From NCBI GenBank assembly GCA_002342785.1, contig DDQV01000072.1, positions 1 to 32,477 of the forward strand: 32,477 bases of DNA. Direction: 5' to 3'. The notes beneath the pieces are model-generated. The model had not been told where the DNA came from. It was given only the letters and a program-made list of their open reading frames with translations, and did not search any database. A program made the position numbers and the translations under genes. Of the stretch, positions 1-6,620 are shown piece after piece. This DNA is from Fusobacteriaceae bacterium UBA2433. GTDB taxonomy: Bacteria; Fusobacteriota; Fusobacteriia; Fusobacteriales; Fusobacteriaceae. Position 1 is the first letter of the stretch. The number at the start of each line of letters is the position of its first letter.

Positions 1-949
1 TAATATTTTGTCCAAGATTTTTAATCTCAGCTTTTTTATAGATCAATTCAGAAACTGCTAGATCAAATAAACCCATTCCAACAAATTTATAAAATGTAGT
101 ATCCCCAGTAATTGTTGTATTAGTCAATAAATTAGAAAATAATTTGATTTGATCTTTTTTTATCCAATTTTCTTTAAGGGGAGTTATAATATCTCCAGAT
201 TCTTCTCCAGCAAATTCTGTATCTACATAGACATTATCAATTAGTTCAAATAATGCTTGTGGGTACTCTCTCATAGTAGGTTTATAAGAACCAAGACCTA
301 TAAAATGTTTCCCCTTAAGTAACTCTTTATCATTAGGAAGAACAGGTGTACTAGACGGTGTTGCTGTAATAATAACTTCTGATTCTTTTACAAGTTCCTC
401 TGAAGATCTTGCAATAATAATTTTTTTTGTTGGAAATTCTTTTTGAACTTTCTCTGCAAAAACTTCTATATTTTTTGAGTAAGCATCAAAAATTGTAATT
501 TGATCAAAGTCTCTTGCTTCACAGGCAAAAAGTATTTGATAAAAACCTTGTACTCCAGCTCCTATAAGACCTAATTTTTTTACATTTTTTGGTGTTGTAT
601 GACGTACTCCAACTCCACCTACAGCACCAGTTCTATAAGCCGTTAAGTCAGCTCCATTAATCAATGCTAATGGAATGCCTGTTTCAATATCATTTAAAAG
701 CATTAAACCTGTTATTACAGGTAATTTTTTCTTTGGATTTTCTGGAAAAAGTGATAATATTTTTGTTCCAAATATACTTTCTTTAAAACAAGGCATGTAT
801 AAAAGTGTTTTATCATCATTGTTCACATGTATTCTATCTGGCATAAAAAAACTATTTTTTTCATAGACTTGAAAAGATTCCTCAATGGCATCCATCATCT
901 CGTTAAGTGATACAGCTTCTTTAATATTTTTTTCGTTAAGATATAACAT
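1..949 (-). CDS. Ornithine cyclodeaminase / mu-crystallin family protein (3' end cut by window edge)
   Basis: NAD(P)-dependent enzyme of the ornithine cyclodeaminase/alanine dehydrogenase/mu-crystallin fold; the exact substrate (ornithine, alanine, a ketimine or another amino acid) cannot be told from sequence. I translated 316 codons from the ATG at 949-947, open to the window edge, so perhaps 10-30 C-terminal residues are missing. Visible features are K63 in FGTKILSLFPE (equivalent to the catalytic lysine of the family), the Rossmann motif GLIGAGVQG near residue 130, and the family-typical C-terminal stretch GMGLFDLAVSEL. A GGAGG ribosome site lies at about 958-962. A near-consensus sigma70 promoter precedes it, so it is probably transcribed alone or as a first gene. 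Family assignment is firm, function is not. Confidence 0.88.
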   Translation of the reverse strand, partial: MLYLNEKNIKEAVSLNEMMDAIEESFQVYEKNSFFMPDRIHVNNDDKTLLYMPCFKESIFGTKILSLFPENPKKKLPVITGLMLLNDIETGIPLALINGADLTAYRTGAVGGVGVRHTTPKNVKKLGLIGAGVQGFYQILFACEARDFDQITIFDAYSKNIEVFAEKVQKEFPTKKIIIARSSEELVKESEVIITATPSSTPVLPNDKELLKGKHFIGLGSYKPTMREYPQALFELIDNVYVDTEFAGEESGDIITPLKENWIKKDQIKLFSNLLTNTTITGDTTFYKFVGMGLFDLAVSELIYKKAEIKNLGQNI

Positions 950-1010
950 AAAATAAACCTCCGTAATTGTGTGTGTTGATTTTTCATTTAGTATAAATAA
1001 TATTATTTGT

Positions 1011-1039
1011 AGTATATTCGATGAAATAATATATGTCAA
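1011..1039 (-). promoter_or_regulatory. sigma70-type promoter for the cyclodeaminase-family gene
   Basis: On the minus strand, TTGACA (1039-1034) and TATACT (1016-1011) are separated by exactly 17 bp, about 60 bp upstream of the ATG at 949. This is one of the best -35/-10 matches in the window. Confidence 0.7.
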
Positions 1040-1106
1040 GGGATAGTTTTATTGTGTGTTTTAACTGAAATAAAAATAATTTATAAATAATAATTTAAAA
1101 TTATTT

Positions 1107-1571
1107 TCATTTTTTCTTACCTCTCCTATAATCCCAAGGTGCTATAGGCTTAGATGATCTCCATAATCCTAATCGATTTATTTTTGCATATTTTTGTGCT
1201 TTTTCTAAATCTTTATCATTTTTTGCATAATATTTATACCACCATGCATATCCATTTTTAACAATTTCTTTATTCAAATATTTTCCATTATAGTAAACCT
1301 TCCCTACCTTTCTACCATAACGATCTGTGTCCATGACTCTTACTTTTATATTTCTACTCATTACCCTTTTATATACAAATTCTTTGGCTTCTAATCCATA
1401 TTCTTGTGTTCTTTCAGGAGTATCAATCCCATAAAATCTGATTTTATATTTTTGATTTTTAACTATCATATGGATTGTATCTCCATCACTTACATAACTA
1501 ACAATTCCTGTAAGAGTTTGTGCAGTTAAAATTGTAAAACTCAAAAGAAATATCGCTATTATTTTTTTCAT
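1107..1571 (-). CDS. Secreted thermonuclease (staphylococcal nuclease family)
   Basis: Ca2+-dependent endo/exonuclease of the SNase fold, 154 aa. Residues 1-17 form a signal peptide (KK, hydrophobic core, likely cleavage after TILTA), so the enzyme should act outside the cytoplasm. The catalytic set is intact: D31, R45, D50-T51 and E53 in the IRFYGIDTPER block, and R87 in DRYGR. These correspond to D21, R35, D40-T41, E43 and R87 of S. aureus nuclease. A GGAGG site lies just upstream of the ATG (TTGGAGGCCAAATG). It appears monocistronic. A role in nucleotide scavenging is the usual inference for such proteins. No C-terminal anchor or extra domain is present. Confidence 0.93.
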   Translation of the reverse strand: MKKIIAIFLLSFTILTAQTLTGIVSYVSDGDTIHMIVKNQKYKIRFYGIDTPERTQEYGLEAKEFVYKRVMSRNIKVRVMDTDRYGRKVGKVYYNGKYLNKEIVKNGYAWWYKYYAKNDKDLEKAQKYAKINRLGLWRSSKPIAPWDYRRGKKK

Positions 1572-1712
1572 TTGGCCTCCAAGAATACTATTTAATACTA
1601 ATCTATCTTTATTCTATCATAGACTAATTATTTTTTTTGTATTTATTCTTAATTAATTTTAGAGTATTGAAATAGATCAAATAAAGATAGATTTTAATAT
1701 TCTCTTTAAAAT

Positions 1713-1928
1713 ACTGTAATTTTAAGGTAAAATAAGGCCACTGACACCACCATTAAGGCTATTTCTGATACCATTAAGGCTACTTTTTGGCATTTTTGAT
1801 TTTCCTCCTCTCAATCCCAGTAATACCAGTAGTTACAAGGCTTTATTCTAGGGGGTAGATCTTTTCATAATGTATAAATACAAGGGAAGCTTTTTAGAGA
1901 GGCCTTAGAGGGTAAATTAGAGAAGATT
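1713..1928. repeat. 216-bp intergenic repeat, copy 1
   Basis: This segment recurs with few differences at 2002-2217; both copies are 216 bp. The first third carries three TAAGGCYA boxes at 1733, 1754 and 1775, exactly 21 bp apart. An inverted GGCCTTA occurs near the other end (1901-1907). The middle (about 1801-1854) is identical in both copies for more than 50 bp. No ORF is conserved between copies. Regularly phased boxes bounded by an inverted motif resemble transposase-binding repeats at insertion-sequence ends (IS21-family ends carry multiple such repeats), but no transposase gene is present. It could equally be a small non-autonomous element or a structured RNA. Confidence 0.8.
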
Positions 1929-2001
1929 AAAAAAAATAAGATCTTAGTCACGAATTACACTAATTAACGCGAAAAAACTCTATCTTGAATAAACTGAAAT
2001 C

Positions 2002-2217
2002 ACTGTAATTTTAGGGTAAAATAAGGCCACTGAGTACCCTCTTAAGGCTATTTCTGATACCATTAAGGCTACTTTTTGGTATTTTTTATTTTCCTCCTCT
2101 CAATCCCAGTAATACCAGTAGTTACAAGGCTTTATTCTAGGGGTTATATCTTTTCATAATGTATAAATACAAGGGAAGACTTTTAGGTGAGCCTTAAAAA
2201 GGAAATATGAGAAGATT
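2002..2217. repeat. 216-bp intergenic repeat, copy 2
   Basis: Direct repeat of 1713-1928, offset by 289 bp. The TAAGGCYA boxes are at 2022, 2043 and 2064, keeping the 21-bp spacing, and the inverted GCCTTA lies near 2191. The short reading frame with a ribosome site visible on the minus strand of copy 1 loses its ATG here (ATA), arguing against a conserved peptide. Confidence 0.8.
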
Positions 2218-2240
2218 ATTAACAGTGGAAGAAAAATTTT

Positions 2241-2402
2241 TTAATAAAGTTTTAATTTTAAGGCAAGATTGGCATCTTCCTCTCCTACAAGACTATATCC
2301 TTCTTTTATAAGTTTTTTTACCCTGTACCTATTATAAATATAAGGAAACGATAAATTTAATGTTATCACCTTGCTACTCTTAGACATCAGATTAATTTTC
2401 AT
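2241..2402 (-). CDS. 53-aa hypothetical protein, divergent from the DeoR regulator
   Basis: Not recognised. The 53-codon frame starts at ATG 2402-2400 behind a strong AAAAGGAGG site with about 6 nt spacing, and ends at TAA 2243-2241. The product begins MKINLMSKSSKVITLNLSF and contains YIYNRYRVKKLIKEGYSLVG. It is basic, has no signal peptide, membrane segment or cysteines, and could form a short beta strand plus helix. A good minus-strand promoter (TTGACT, 17 bp, TAAAAT) lies upstream, with two TTTCATWTAGTTT repeats over it. The strong ribosome site and clean promoter make translation likely; function is unknown. Confidence 0.6.
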   Translation of the reverse strand: MKINLMSKSSKVITLNLSFPYIYNRYRVKKLIKEGYSLVGEEDANLALKLKLY

Positions 2403-2443
2403 TGAAACCTCCTTTTCAAAATGTTTTGTTTTTTATAAAATAG

Positions 2444-2476
2444 TTTCATTTAGTTTTATTTTATTTCATATAGTTT
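2444..2476. promoter_or_regulatory. Paired direct repeats, candidate DeoR-family operator
   Basis: TTTCATTTAGTTT (2444-2456) and TTTCATATAGTTT (2464-2476) match at 12 of 13 positions and start exactly 20 bp apart. One fills the spacer of the divergent small-ORF promoter and the other covers its start region. DeoR/GlpR-type regulators commonly bind repeated TTTC-containing half-sites next to their own gene, so the adjacent regulator (2559-3320) is the obvious candidate. The binding is inference. Confidence 0.5.
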
Positions 2477-2486
2477 AAAAAGTCAA
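2458..2486 (-). promoter_or_regulatory. Promoter for the 53-aa ORF
   Basis: Minus strand: -35 TTGACT (2486-2481), 17-bp spacer, -10 TAAAAT (2463-2458). It lies about 56 bp upstream of the ATG at 2402. Confidence 0.55.
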
Positions 2487-2558
2487 GAAATTTTATTTTT
2501 TTATTTGAAAAATATGATATAATTAATTTAGTGAATTAATATAGTAGGAGGAATTTAA

Positions 2559-3320
2559 ATGTTCGCTCAAGAGAGAAGATTAGAAATATTAAAGATCCTT
2601 ATGAATAAAACAAAAGTTAAAGTTAAAGAATTAAGTCTAGATTTTGAAGTTAGCGAAGTCATAATACGAAAGGATTTGAAACTTCTAGAAGACGAGGGAA
2701 AATTAGAAAGAACCCATGGAGGAGCTATCTTAAAAAAAAAGATCCCTGTAAATATTTCCCTTGATCATAGAAAAATAGTGAATTTAATAGGGAAAAAAAA
2801 GATAACCAATAAACTTTATAAAATTATAGAGGAAGGAGAAATTATATTTTTAGATGCTTCTAGTACAAACCTTCTTCTTGCTAAAAAATTAGCTGAATCA
2901 CCAAAAAAAATTACTATTGTAACTAATATGCTAGATATCATGAAATGTTTAGATAAAGTTGATAAGATTGAGCTCATAGGTATCGGCGGTACATATCATA
3001 GTATTTTAGGAACATTTTTAGGTGGGCTTGCCCTAGATGCTATTTACAAAATAAATACGCAGAAACTTTTTTTAGGAGGAGCAGCAATAGACGTTCAAAA
3101 AGGTAACATCAGTATCTTTGATTCAAATGAAGTAAACTTAAAAAAAGCCATGATTCAAATGACCTCAAAAGTTTATTTTGTATGTGAAAAAGATAAATTT
3201 TATTCCTATGGTACTTATAACTTTGGTACTATAACTGATTTAGATGCTATAGTCATAGATGAACAAATAGAAAAACAATTTGAAGAAAAACTAAGGGAAA
3301 ATGGTGTAGAAATTATTTAA
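2559..3320 (+). CDS. DeoR/GlpR-family transcriptional regulator
   Basis: 253 aa, the normal length for the family. The N-terminal winged helix-turn-helix (residues about 1-57) carries the signature block from R6-R7 through VKVKELSLDFEVSEVIIRKD to LERTHGGA. The remainder is the sugar-phosphate-sensing DeoR C-terminal domain (FLDASSTNLLLAKKL; GTFLGGLALDAI; KLFLGGAAIDVQKG). Such proteins usually repress sugar-catabolic genes and respond to a phosphorylated sugar. Here no sugar gene is adjacent: the neighbours are the divergent 53-aa ORF and small Cys-rich proteins. The start is well supported by AGGAGG at 2547-2552. Its effector cannot be assigned. Confidence 0.92.
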   Translation: MFAQERRLEILKILMNKTKVKVKELSLDFEVSEVIIRKDLKLLEDEGKLERTHGGAILKKKIPVNISLDHRKIVNLIGKKKITNKLYKIIEEGEIIFLDASSTNLLLAKKLAESPKKITIVTNMLDIMKCLDKVDKIELIGIGGTYHSILGTFLGGLALDAIYKINTQKLFLGGAAIDVQKGNISIFDSNEVNLKKAMIQMTSKVYFVCEKDKFYSYGTYNFGTITDLDAIVIDEQIEKQFEEKLRENGVEII

Positions 3321-3363
3321 AAAATTAATACATAAGTATGAAATATATATATATTAAAAAAAT

Positions 3364-3393
3364 TTGACTATTGAGAAGGATTTTTTTCATAAT
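3364..3393 (+). promoter_or_regulatory. Possible promoter for the small Cys-rich genes
   Basis: TTGACT (3364-3369), 18-bp spacer, CATAAT (3388-3393), about 115 bp upstream of the ATG at 3509. A moderate match only, in very AT-rich DNA. Confidence 0.35.
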
Positions 3394-3508
3394 GGAGTAT
3401 ATTTATAACAATGCCTAAAAAATTTTAATATATATTCTTATGATTTTAATCATTAAATATTATATTTAATTCTTATTTTAATACAAAAATATAAAGAGGT
3501 GAAATTTT

Positions 3509-3658
3509 ATGAATGAAAAAGAGGTTGTTTGTTTAAAGTGTAAAAAAATATTTATGTCAGAGATAGATTCAAAAGGTATTCCATACAGTAAAATATGTCC
3601 CAATTGTAAAAAAAAGAATACAAAAAATTTCGGTCGCGGTATAAGTGGAACTATTTAG
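3509..3658 (+). CDS. 49-aa zinc-ribbon-like protein
   Basis: A short frame with ribosome site AAAGAGGTG and ATG at 3509. The product starts MNEKEVVCLKCKKIF and has a second pair in KICPNCKKK, giving CxxC-(about 20 residues)-CxxC, the spacing of a small zinc ribbon. The basic tail ends in GRGISGTI. No membrane segment or signal peptide. It sits 28 bp before another small Cys-containing protein on the same strand, so the two may be cotranscribed. Function unknown; a nucleic-acid or protein-binding zinc finger is the usual interpretation. Confidence 0.7.
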   Translation: MNEKEVVCLKCKKIFMSEIDSKGIPYSKICPNCKKKNTKNFGRGISGTI

Positions 3659-3686
3659 TTTTTAATAATCAAAATGGAGGGTTTCT

Positions 3687-3911
3687 ATGATGGTAATGAT
3701 AATTTTATTTTTAACAATTATCTTTTTTTTATATTTAAAAAACAAAAAAACAAAAAATATCAATTACGTATATATAAATGAAAAAACAAAAAAATATCAT
3801 TTAGAAGGATGTCCATATTCGAAAAATTTAAAACAGATATCTTTAGAAAAAGCAATTGAAGAAAAATATATACCATGTAAAATATGTAATATAAATAAAA
3901 ATTATACTTAA
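3687..3911 (+). CDS. 74-aa membrane-anchored protein with an Ada-like Zn-binding tail
   Basis: Residues 1-17 are a single hydrophobic membrane segment (MMVMIILFLTIIFFLYL) followed by a lysine-rich stop. The rest resembles the small Cys/His domain found C-terminal to some secreted nucleases and in Ada metal-binding modules: YVYINEKTKKYHLEGCPYS, then PCKICN, giving H-x3-C plus CxxC. The positive residues after the helix suggest the tail is cytoplasmic, but this is uncertain. A GGAGG site precedes the start. Probably one unit with the 49-aa protein. Function unknown. Confidence 0.72.
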   Translation: MMVMIILFLTIIFFLYLKNKKTKNINYVYINEKTKKYHLEGCPYSKNLKQISLEKAIEEKYIPCKICNINKNYT

Positions 3912-3993
3912 CAAATTGTCTAGGTATATAAATTATCCCTTTTAATCGATATAAATCGTACCAAGAATAAATCTTTATTTTCCATTTTTATGT

Positions 3994-4022
3994 TTGTTAT
4001 ACATTTTTATCTATGCTACAAT
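3994..4022 (+). promoter_or_regulatory. Promoter for the DinB-family gene
   Basis: TTGTTA (3994-3999), 17-bp spacer, TACAAT (4017-4022), about 79 bp upstream of the ATG at 4101. Confidence 0.5.
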
Positions 4023-4100
4023 AAAATACTAAGAATAATGTTACTGAAAAGTTAAATTAAAATTGTACATTATAATAAATTCTTGGAAAAGGAGAAAAAT

Positions 4101-4646
4101 ATGAAACAATTGCAAATTCAAAGAGCTATTTTTAATAAAAATACAAATAATTTAATGATAAGTTACTTAAAAGAAATTTCTACTGAAGAATTAACTAAAA
4201 AAAGGAAAGGATGTATGTTTTGGTTTATCAAGGAAGAGGGTTCTATTCTTAATATATTTACACATATTGTATTATGCGAGTGTTTACTGTATCAAAATAT
4301 TTATAAAACAGGTGTTGTGTCCAAATATGATAAAGAACTTTTAGATTATAAATTACCGTCTCCTTTGACTATGCCAAATGTTAAAGATAGCTTTGAGAAA
4401 GCAGTGGTTTTAATAAATAAATTAGATCAAGCTATTATAACATTCTATGAAAATATTGATTTTAAAAGTTATGATATAAATAATTTTACAAAAGCTGAAG
4501 TTTTTACAAACAATACCCCTGCCACTTTTATGGAACAACTATTTATCCATGCTATTCACCACAGAGGACAGATATCTCAAACATTGGCTGAACTTGGAGT
4601 GGGGGAAGATTTTTCTGAATTTCAAAAGTTTGGAGTGTTCGAGTAA
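4101..4646 (+). CDS. DinB/YfiT-family four-helix metalloprotein
   Basis: 181 aa from the ATG at 4101, chosen because AAAAGGAG lies 7 nt before it; an in-frame TTG at 4083 would put the ribosome site inside the gene. The metal-binding triad of the DinB superfamily is visible: H55 in LNIFTHIVLCE, and H150-x3-H154 in FIHAIHHRGQIS, where HHRGQ is very characteristic. Members are induced by DNA damage in Bacillus or act as thiol transferases or hydrolases; the specific activity here is unknown. It seems monocistronic with its own promoter. Confidence 0.88.
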   Translation: MKQLQIQRAIFNKNTNNLMISYLKEISTEELTKKRKGCMFWFIKEEGSILNIFTHIVLCECLLYQNIYKTGVVSKYDKELLDYKLPSPLTMPNVKDSFEKAVVLINKLDQAIITFYENIDFKSYDINNFTKAEVFTNNTPATFMEQLFIHAIHHRGQISQTLAELGVGEDFSEFQKFGVFE

Positions 4647-4700
4647 ATAATTTAGTAAATTTAAGTTTGGCAATTCTTTAATTTAAGTACTATATGTTAT

Positions 4701-4825
4701 TGATTTTTTTGCCTCTCAACCATAATAGTACTAGTAATTACAAGACTTTATTCTAGGGGGATATTTCTCACAGATGTATAAATTATGGAGAACTTTTTTG
4801 AAAGCCTTAAAATAAAAATTAAAGA
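4701..4825. repeat. Degenerate partial third copy of the intergenic repeat
   Basis: From TGATTTTTTT through CTCTCAACC, AGTAATTACAAGACTTTATT and CTAGGGGG to AAAGCCTTAAAAT, this matches the second two-thirds of the 216-bp repeat with scattered substitutions. The part bearing the 21-bp-phased TAAGGCYA boxes is absent. It is in the same orientation as the other copies, downstream of the DinB gene. Confidence 0.65.
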
Positions 4826-4834
4826 GGTATATTT

Positions 4835-4868
4835 AAAATAAGTAGATAATATTTTATCTACTTATTTT
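4835..4868 (-). terminator. Hairpin terminator downstream of the HxlR gene
   Basis: Perfect 14-bp inverted repeat (4835-4848 / 4855-4868, arms AAAATAAGTAGATA and its complement) with a 6-nt loop, 4 bp beyond the HxlR stop codon. Terminal A/T runs on both sides make it plausible in both directions, also ending DinB transcripts. Confidence 0.75.
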
Positions 4869-4872
4869 GTTA

Positions 4873-5214
4873 TTAACCTATTTTTACTCCCTCTGTTTCA
4901 AGAATATTTCTTCCCCATTTTTCCATAAGATCTAATATTTCAGTGATACCTTTTCCTTTTGATGTTATTTTATACTCTACTCTTGGAGGAATTTCTGGAT
5001 ATACCTTTCTATCTATAAGTTTATTTTTTTCTAGTTCTTTTAAATGTTCAGATAATACTTTTTTACTTATTCCAGGAACTATTTTTTGCACTTCACTAAA
5101 TCTTAAGACATTTTTACTAAGATGCCATACAATAAGGGATCGCCATTTTCCACCTAATATATCTATTGTTATTTCTACAGGACATTTATATTCTTTATTC
5201 TTCCACCTGTACAT
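4873..5214 (-). CDS. HxlR-family (MarR-like winged helix) transcriptional regulator
   Basis: 113 aa, typical length. The family signature is complete: YKCPVEITIDILGGKWRSLI at the N-terminus, then GISKKVLSEHLKELE (recognition helix) and the beta-hairpin wing VEYKITSKGKGI. C11 in the CPVE motif is the position used as a redox sensor in some relatives (for example HypR of Bacillus), so thiol or aldehyde stress sensing is possible but unproven. A strong AGGAGGGG site precedes the ATG. No adjacent target gene is apparent; the next gene (LacI-type) is on the same strand 200 bp upstream. Confidence 0.92.
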   Translation of the reverse strand: MYRWKNKEYKCPVEITIDILGGKWRSLIVWHLSKNVLRFSEVQKIVPGISKKVLSEHLKELEKNKLIDRKVYPEIPPRVEYKITSKGKGITEILDLMEKWGRNILETEGVKIG

Positions 5215-5414
5215 AATTCCCCTCCTAATCTTTTATTCTTTATCTATATTCTATCATGTTCTAATAATTTTTCTTATATCTATTTAATACTGAGATATTA
5301 TATTTATCAATAAAAGATTTTAATATAGAAAAATTAGTAGTTAACGACAGTAGACAAAAGATGTTAAAAAAAAATATTGAAATAAAACCATTAACATTTA
5401 ATTTTTTTTAGTTT

Positions 5415-6416
5415 TTAATTTTCTTCCATCAATTTTTCAGAACCATTTAAATCTAATGTAGGAGTTATAAAAAACTTTTTTATTTGATTTGGTTCATCTA
5501 TCTGTGATAAAAGTAAATTCATACTATCTTTTCCCATCTTATATACATCTCTTTTAATACATGAAATATGAGTTTCTAAAATATTAAAATATTCTGGGTC
5601 ATCAAAACTAATTATAGATAACTTTCTTTTTAATTTTAGTTTCTTTAATTTTTTTAAAATTCCTAAGGTCATAAAGTTATTTGATGAAAAAACTGCAGTA
5701 ATAGAAATATTTTTTTTCCAAACTGTTTCAATAAATTCAATACCAGATTCGATTTTAAAATCCCCTTTAAAAACATAATTTTCATTGATAGGAATAGAAA
5801 ATTCTTTTAAAGCTTTTAAATATCCCAAATATCTATCTTGTGCATTTTTAGTCTCAAAATTTCCTGTAATAATTGCAATCTCTTTATGTCCACTCTCTAT
5901 TAAAGATTTAGTAGCTAAATATCCACCATATATATCATCTAGAAATAATCCACTATAATTATAATTAAAAAGTTCTCTATCCATGAGAATAAAAGGAATT
6001 TTTCTGTCTACTAATCTTTGAATATTTTGATTAGATTTAAAACTTGAAACTACACAAATAATACACCCTTTAACTCTTTGTTCAATCATAATATCAATAG
6101 CTTTACTTTCTTTTTCTATTTCACCATTGGTATTATATAAAATAGTATTTAAATTTTTTGTATCATTTACCGAACTAATCCCTTTTATGATGCTAGCAAA
6201 AAAGGGATTTTCAATATCAGGAATAATGACTCCTATTGTATTACTTTGTTTAGAAGACAGATTTCTAGCATTGACATTAGGTAGATAATCATTTTCTTTA
6301 ATTATTTTTTCAATCTTTTCCCTAGTTTTTTTTCCAACAGCACCACTATTATTAATTACTCTCGATACAGTCATACTGGAAACACCAGCTATTTTTGCAA
6401 TGTCATTTATATTCAT
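5415..6416 (-). CDS. LacI-family repressor of the fucose operon
   Basis: 333 aa. I start it at ATG 6416-6414 (MNINDIAKIAGVSSMTVSRV) because AAGAGGTGG lies just upstream; a GTG at 6425 would overlap that ribosome site. The N-terminal LacI headpiece has the canonical helix-turn-helix and the hinge motif PNVNARNLSS near residue 55. The rest is the periplasmic-binding-protein-like effector domain (NTIGVIIPDIENPFFASIIKG; ISFDDPEYFN). It diverges from the fucose operon. Two operator-like palindromes (about GTTATCGATAAC) lie in between, one on its own leader and one just downstream of the operon promoter. It therefore probably represses both, with release by L-fucose or a metabolite (inferred). Confidence 0.92.
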   Translation of the reverse strand: MNINDIAKIAGVSSMTVSRVINNSGAVGKKTREKIEKIIKENDYLPNVNARNLSSKQSNTIGVIIPDIENPFFASIIKGISSVNDTKNLNTILYNTNGEIEKESKAIDIMIEQRVKGCIICVVSSFKSNQNIQRLVDRKIPFILMDRELFNYNYSGLFLDDIYGGYLATKSLIESGHKEIAIITGNFETKNAQDRYLGYLKALKEFSIPINENYVFKGDFKIESGIEFIETVWKKNISITAVFSSNNFMTLGILKKLKKLKLKRKLSIISFDDPEYFNILETHISCIKRDVYKMGKDSMNLLLSQIDEPNQIKKFFITPTLDLNGSEKLMEEN

Positions 6417-6432
6417 ATAATCCACCTCTTAA

Positions 6433-6444
6433 GTTATCGTTAAC
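6433..6444. promoter_or_regulatory. Candidate LacI-type operator O2
   Basis: GTTATCGTTAAC, one mismatch from the perfect palindrome at 6581-6594, lying 17 bp upstream of the repressor ATG on its presumed leader. Suggests autoregulation. Confidence 0.5.
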
Positions 6445-6539
6445 AATATTATACCACATATTAAAATATAATTTAATGACTTATTTTAGTAAAAAAAACA
6501 CTGTATACAAACATTTTTTAATATTTTATAAAAAAATTG

Positions 6540-6566
6540 TTGACTTTATAAAAATAATGTTATAAA
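6540..6566 (+). promoter_or_regulatory. Fucose operon promoter
   Basis: TTGACT (6540-6545) and TATAAA (6561-6566) with a short 15-bp spacer. It is followed 14 bp later by the palindromic operator, giving the classic arrangement of a repressed promoter. The sub-optimal spacer makes the exact hexamers uncertain. Confidence 0.5.
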
Positions 6567-6580
6567 CTTCTAAAAAGAAA

Positions 6581-6594
6581 TGTTATCGATAACA
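6581..6594. promoter_or_regulatory. Candidate LacI-type operator O1
   Basis: Perfect 14-bp palindrome TGTTATCGATAACA with a central CG, the form typical of LacI-family operators, located between the operon promoter and the first ribosome site. Confidence 0.65.
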
Positions 6595-6620
6595 ATTTTA
6601 TTTTAAAGAGGTGATTTACA

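Larger units (their letters stand above)
1572..2240. other. Gene-free region of about 670 bp containing the two repeat copies
   Basis: I find no supportable gene between the thermonuclease start and the stop of the 53-aa ORF. The region consists of the two 216-bp repeats, a 73-bp spacer between them (1929-2001) and AT-rich flanks. It may be the scar of past mobile-element activity. Confidence 0.6.

Noticed and set aside
675..866. 63-codon plus-strand frame
   Set aside because: Lies antisense inside the ornithine cyclodeaminase-family gene, with no ribosome site and no recognisable product; a shadow frame.
1073..1107. AT-only inverted repeat downstream of the thermonuclease gene as terminator
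   Set aside because: About 9-10 A/T pairs with a long loop and no GC pairs; too weak in such AT-rich DNA to call.
1766..1823. Minus-strand short peptide frame with a GAGGAGG site inside repeat copy 1
   Set aside because: The ATG becomes ATA in copy 2, so it is not conserved between copies.
1713..2217. CRISPR array
   Set aside because: Only two full copies of a 216-bp unit; the internal TAAGGCYA boxes are 7-8 bp at 21-bp spacing, far too short for CRISPR repeats, and no cas gene is present.
4083..4100. TTG start extending the DinB-family gene by six codons
   Set aside because: The GGAG needed for initiation lies within this extension; ATG 4101 is correctly spaced.
4943..5287. 114-codon plus-strand frame
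   Set aside because: Antisense to the HxlR gene, which has the full family signature and a good ribosome site.
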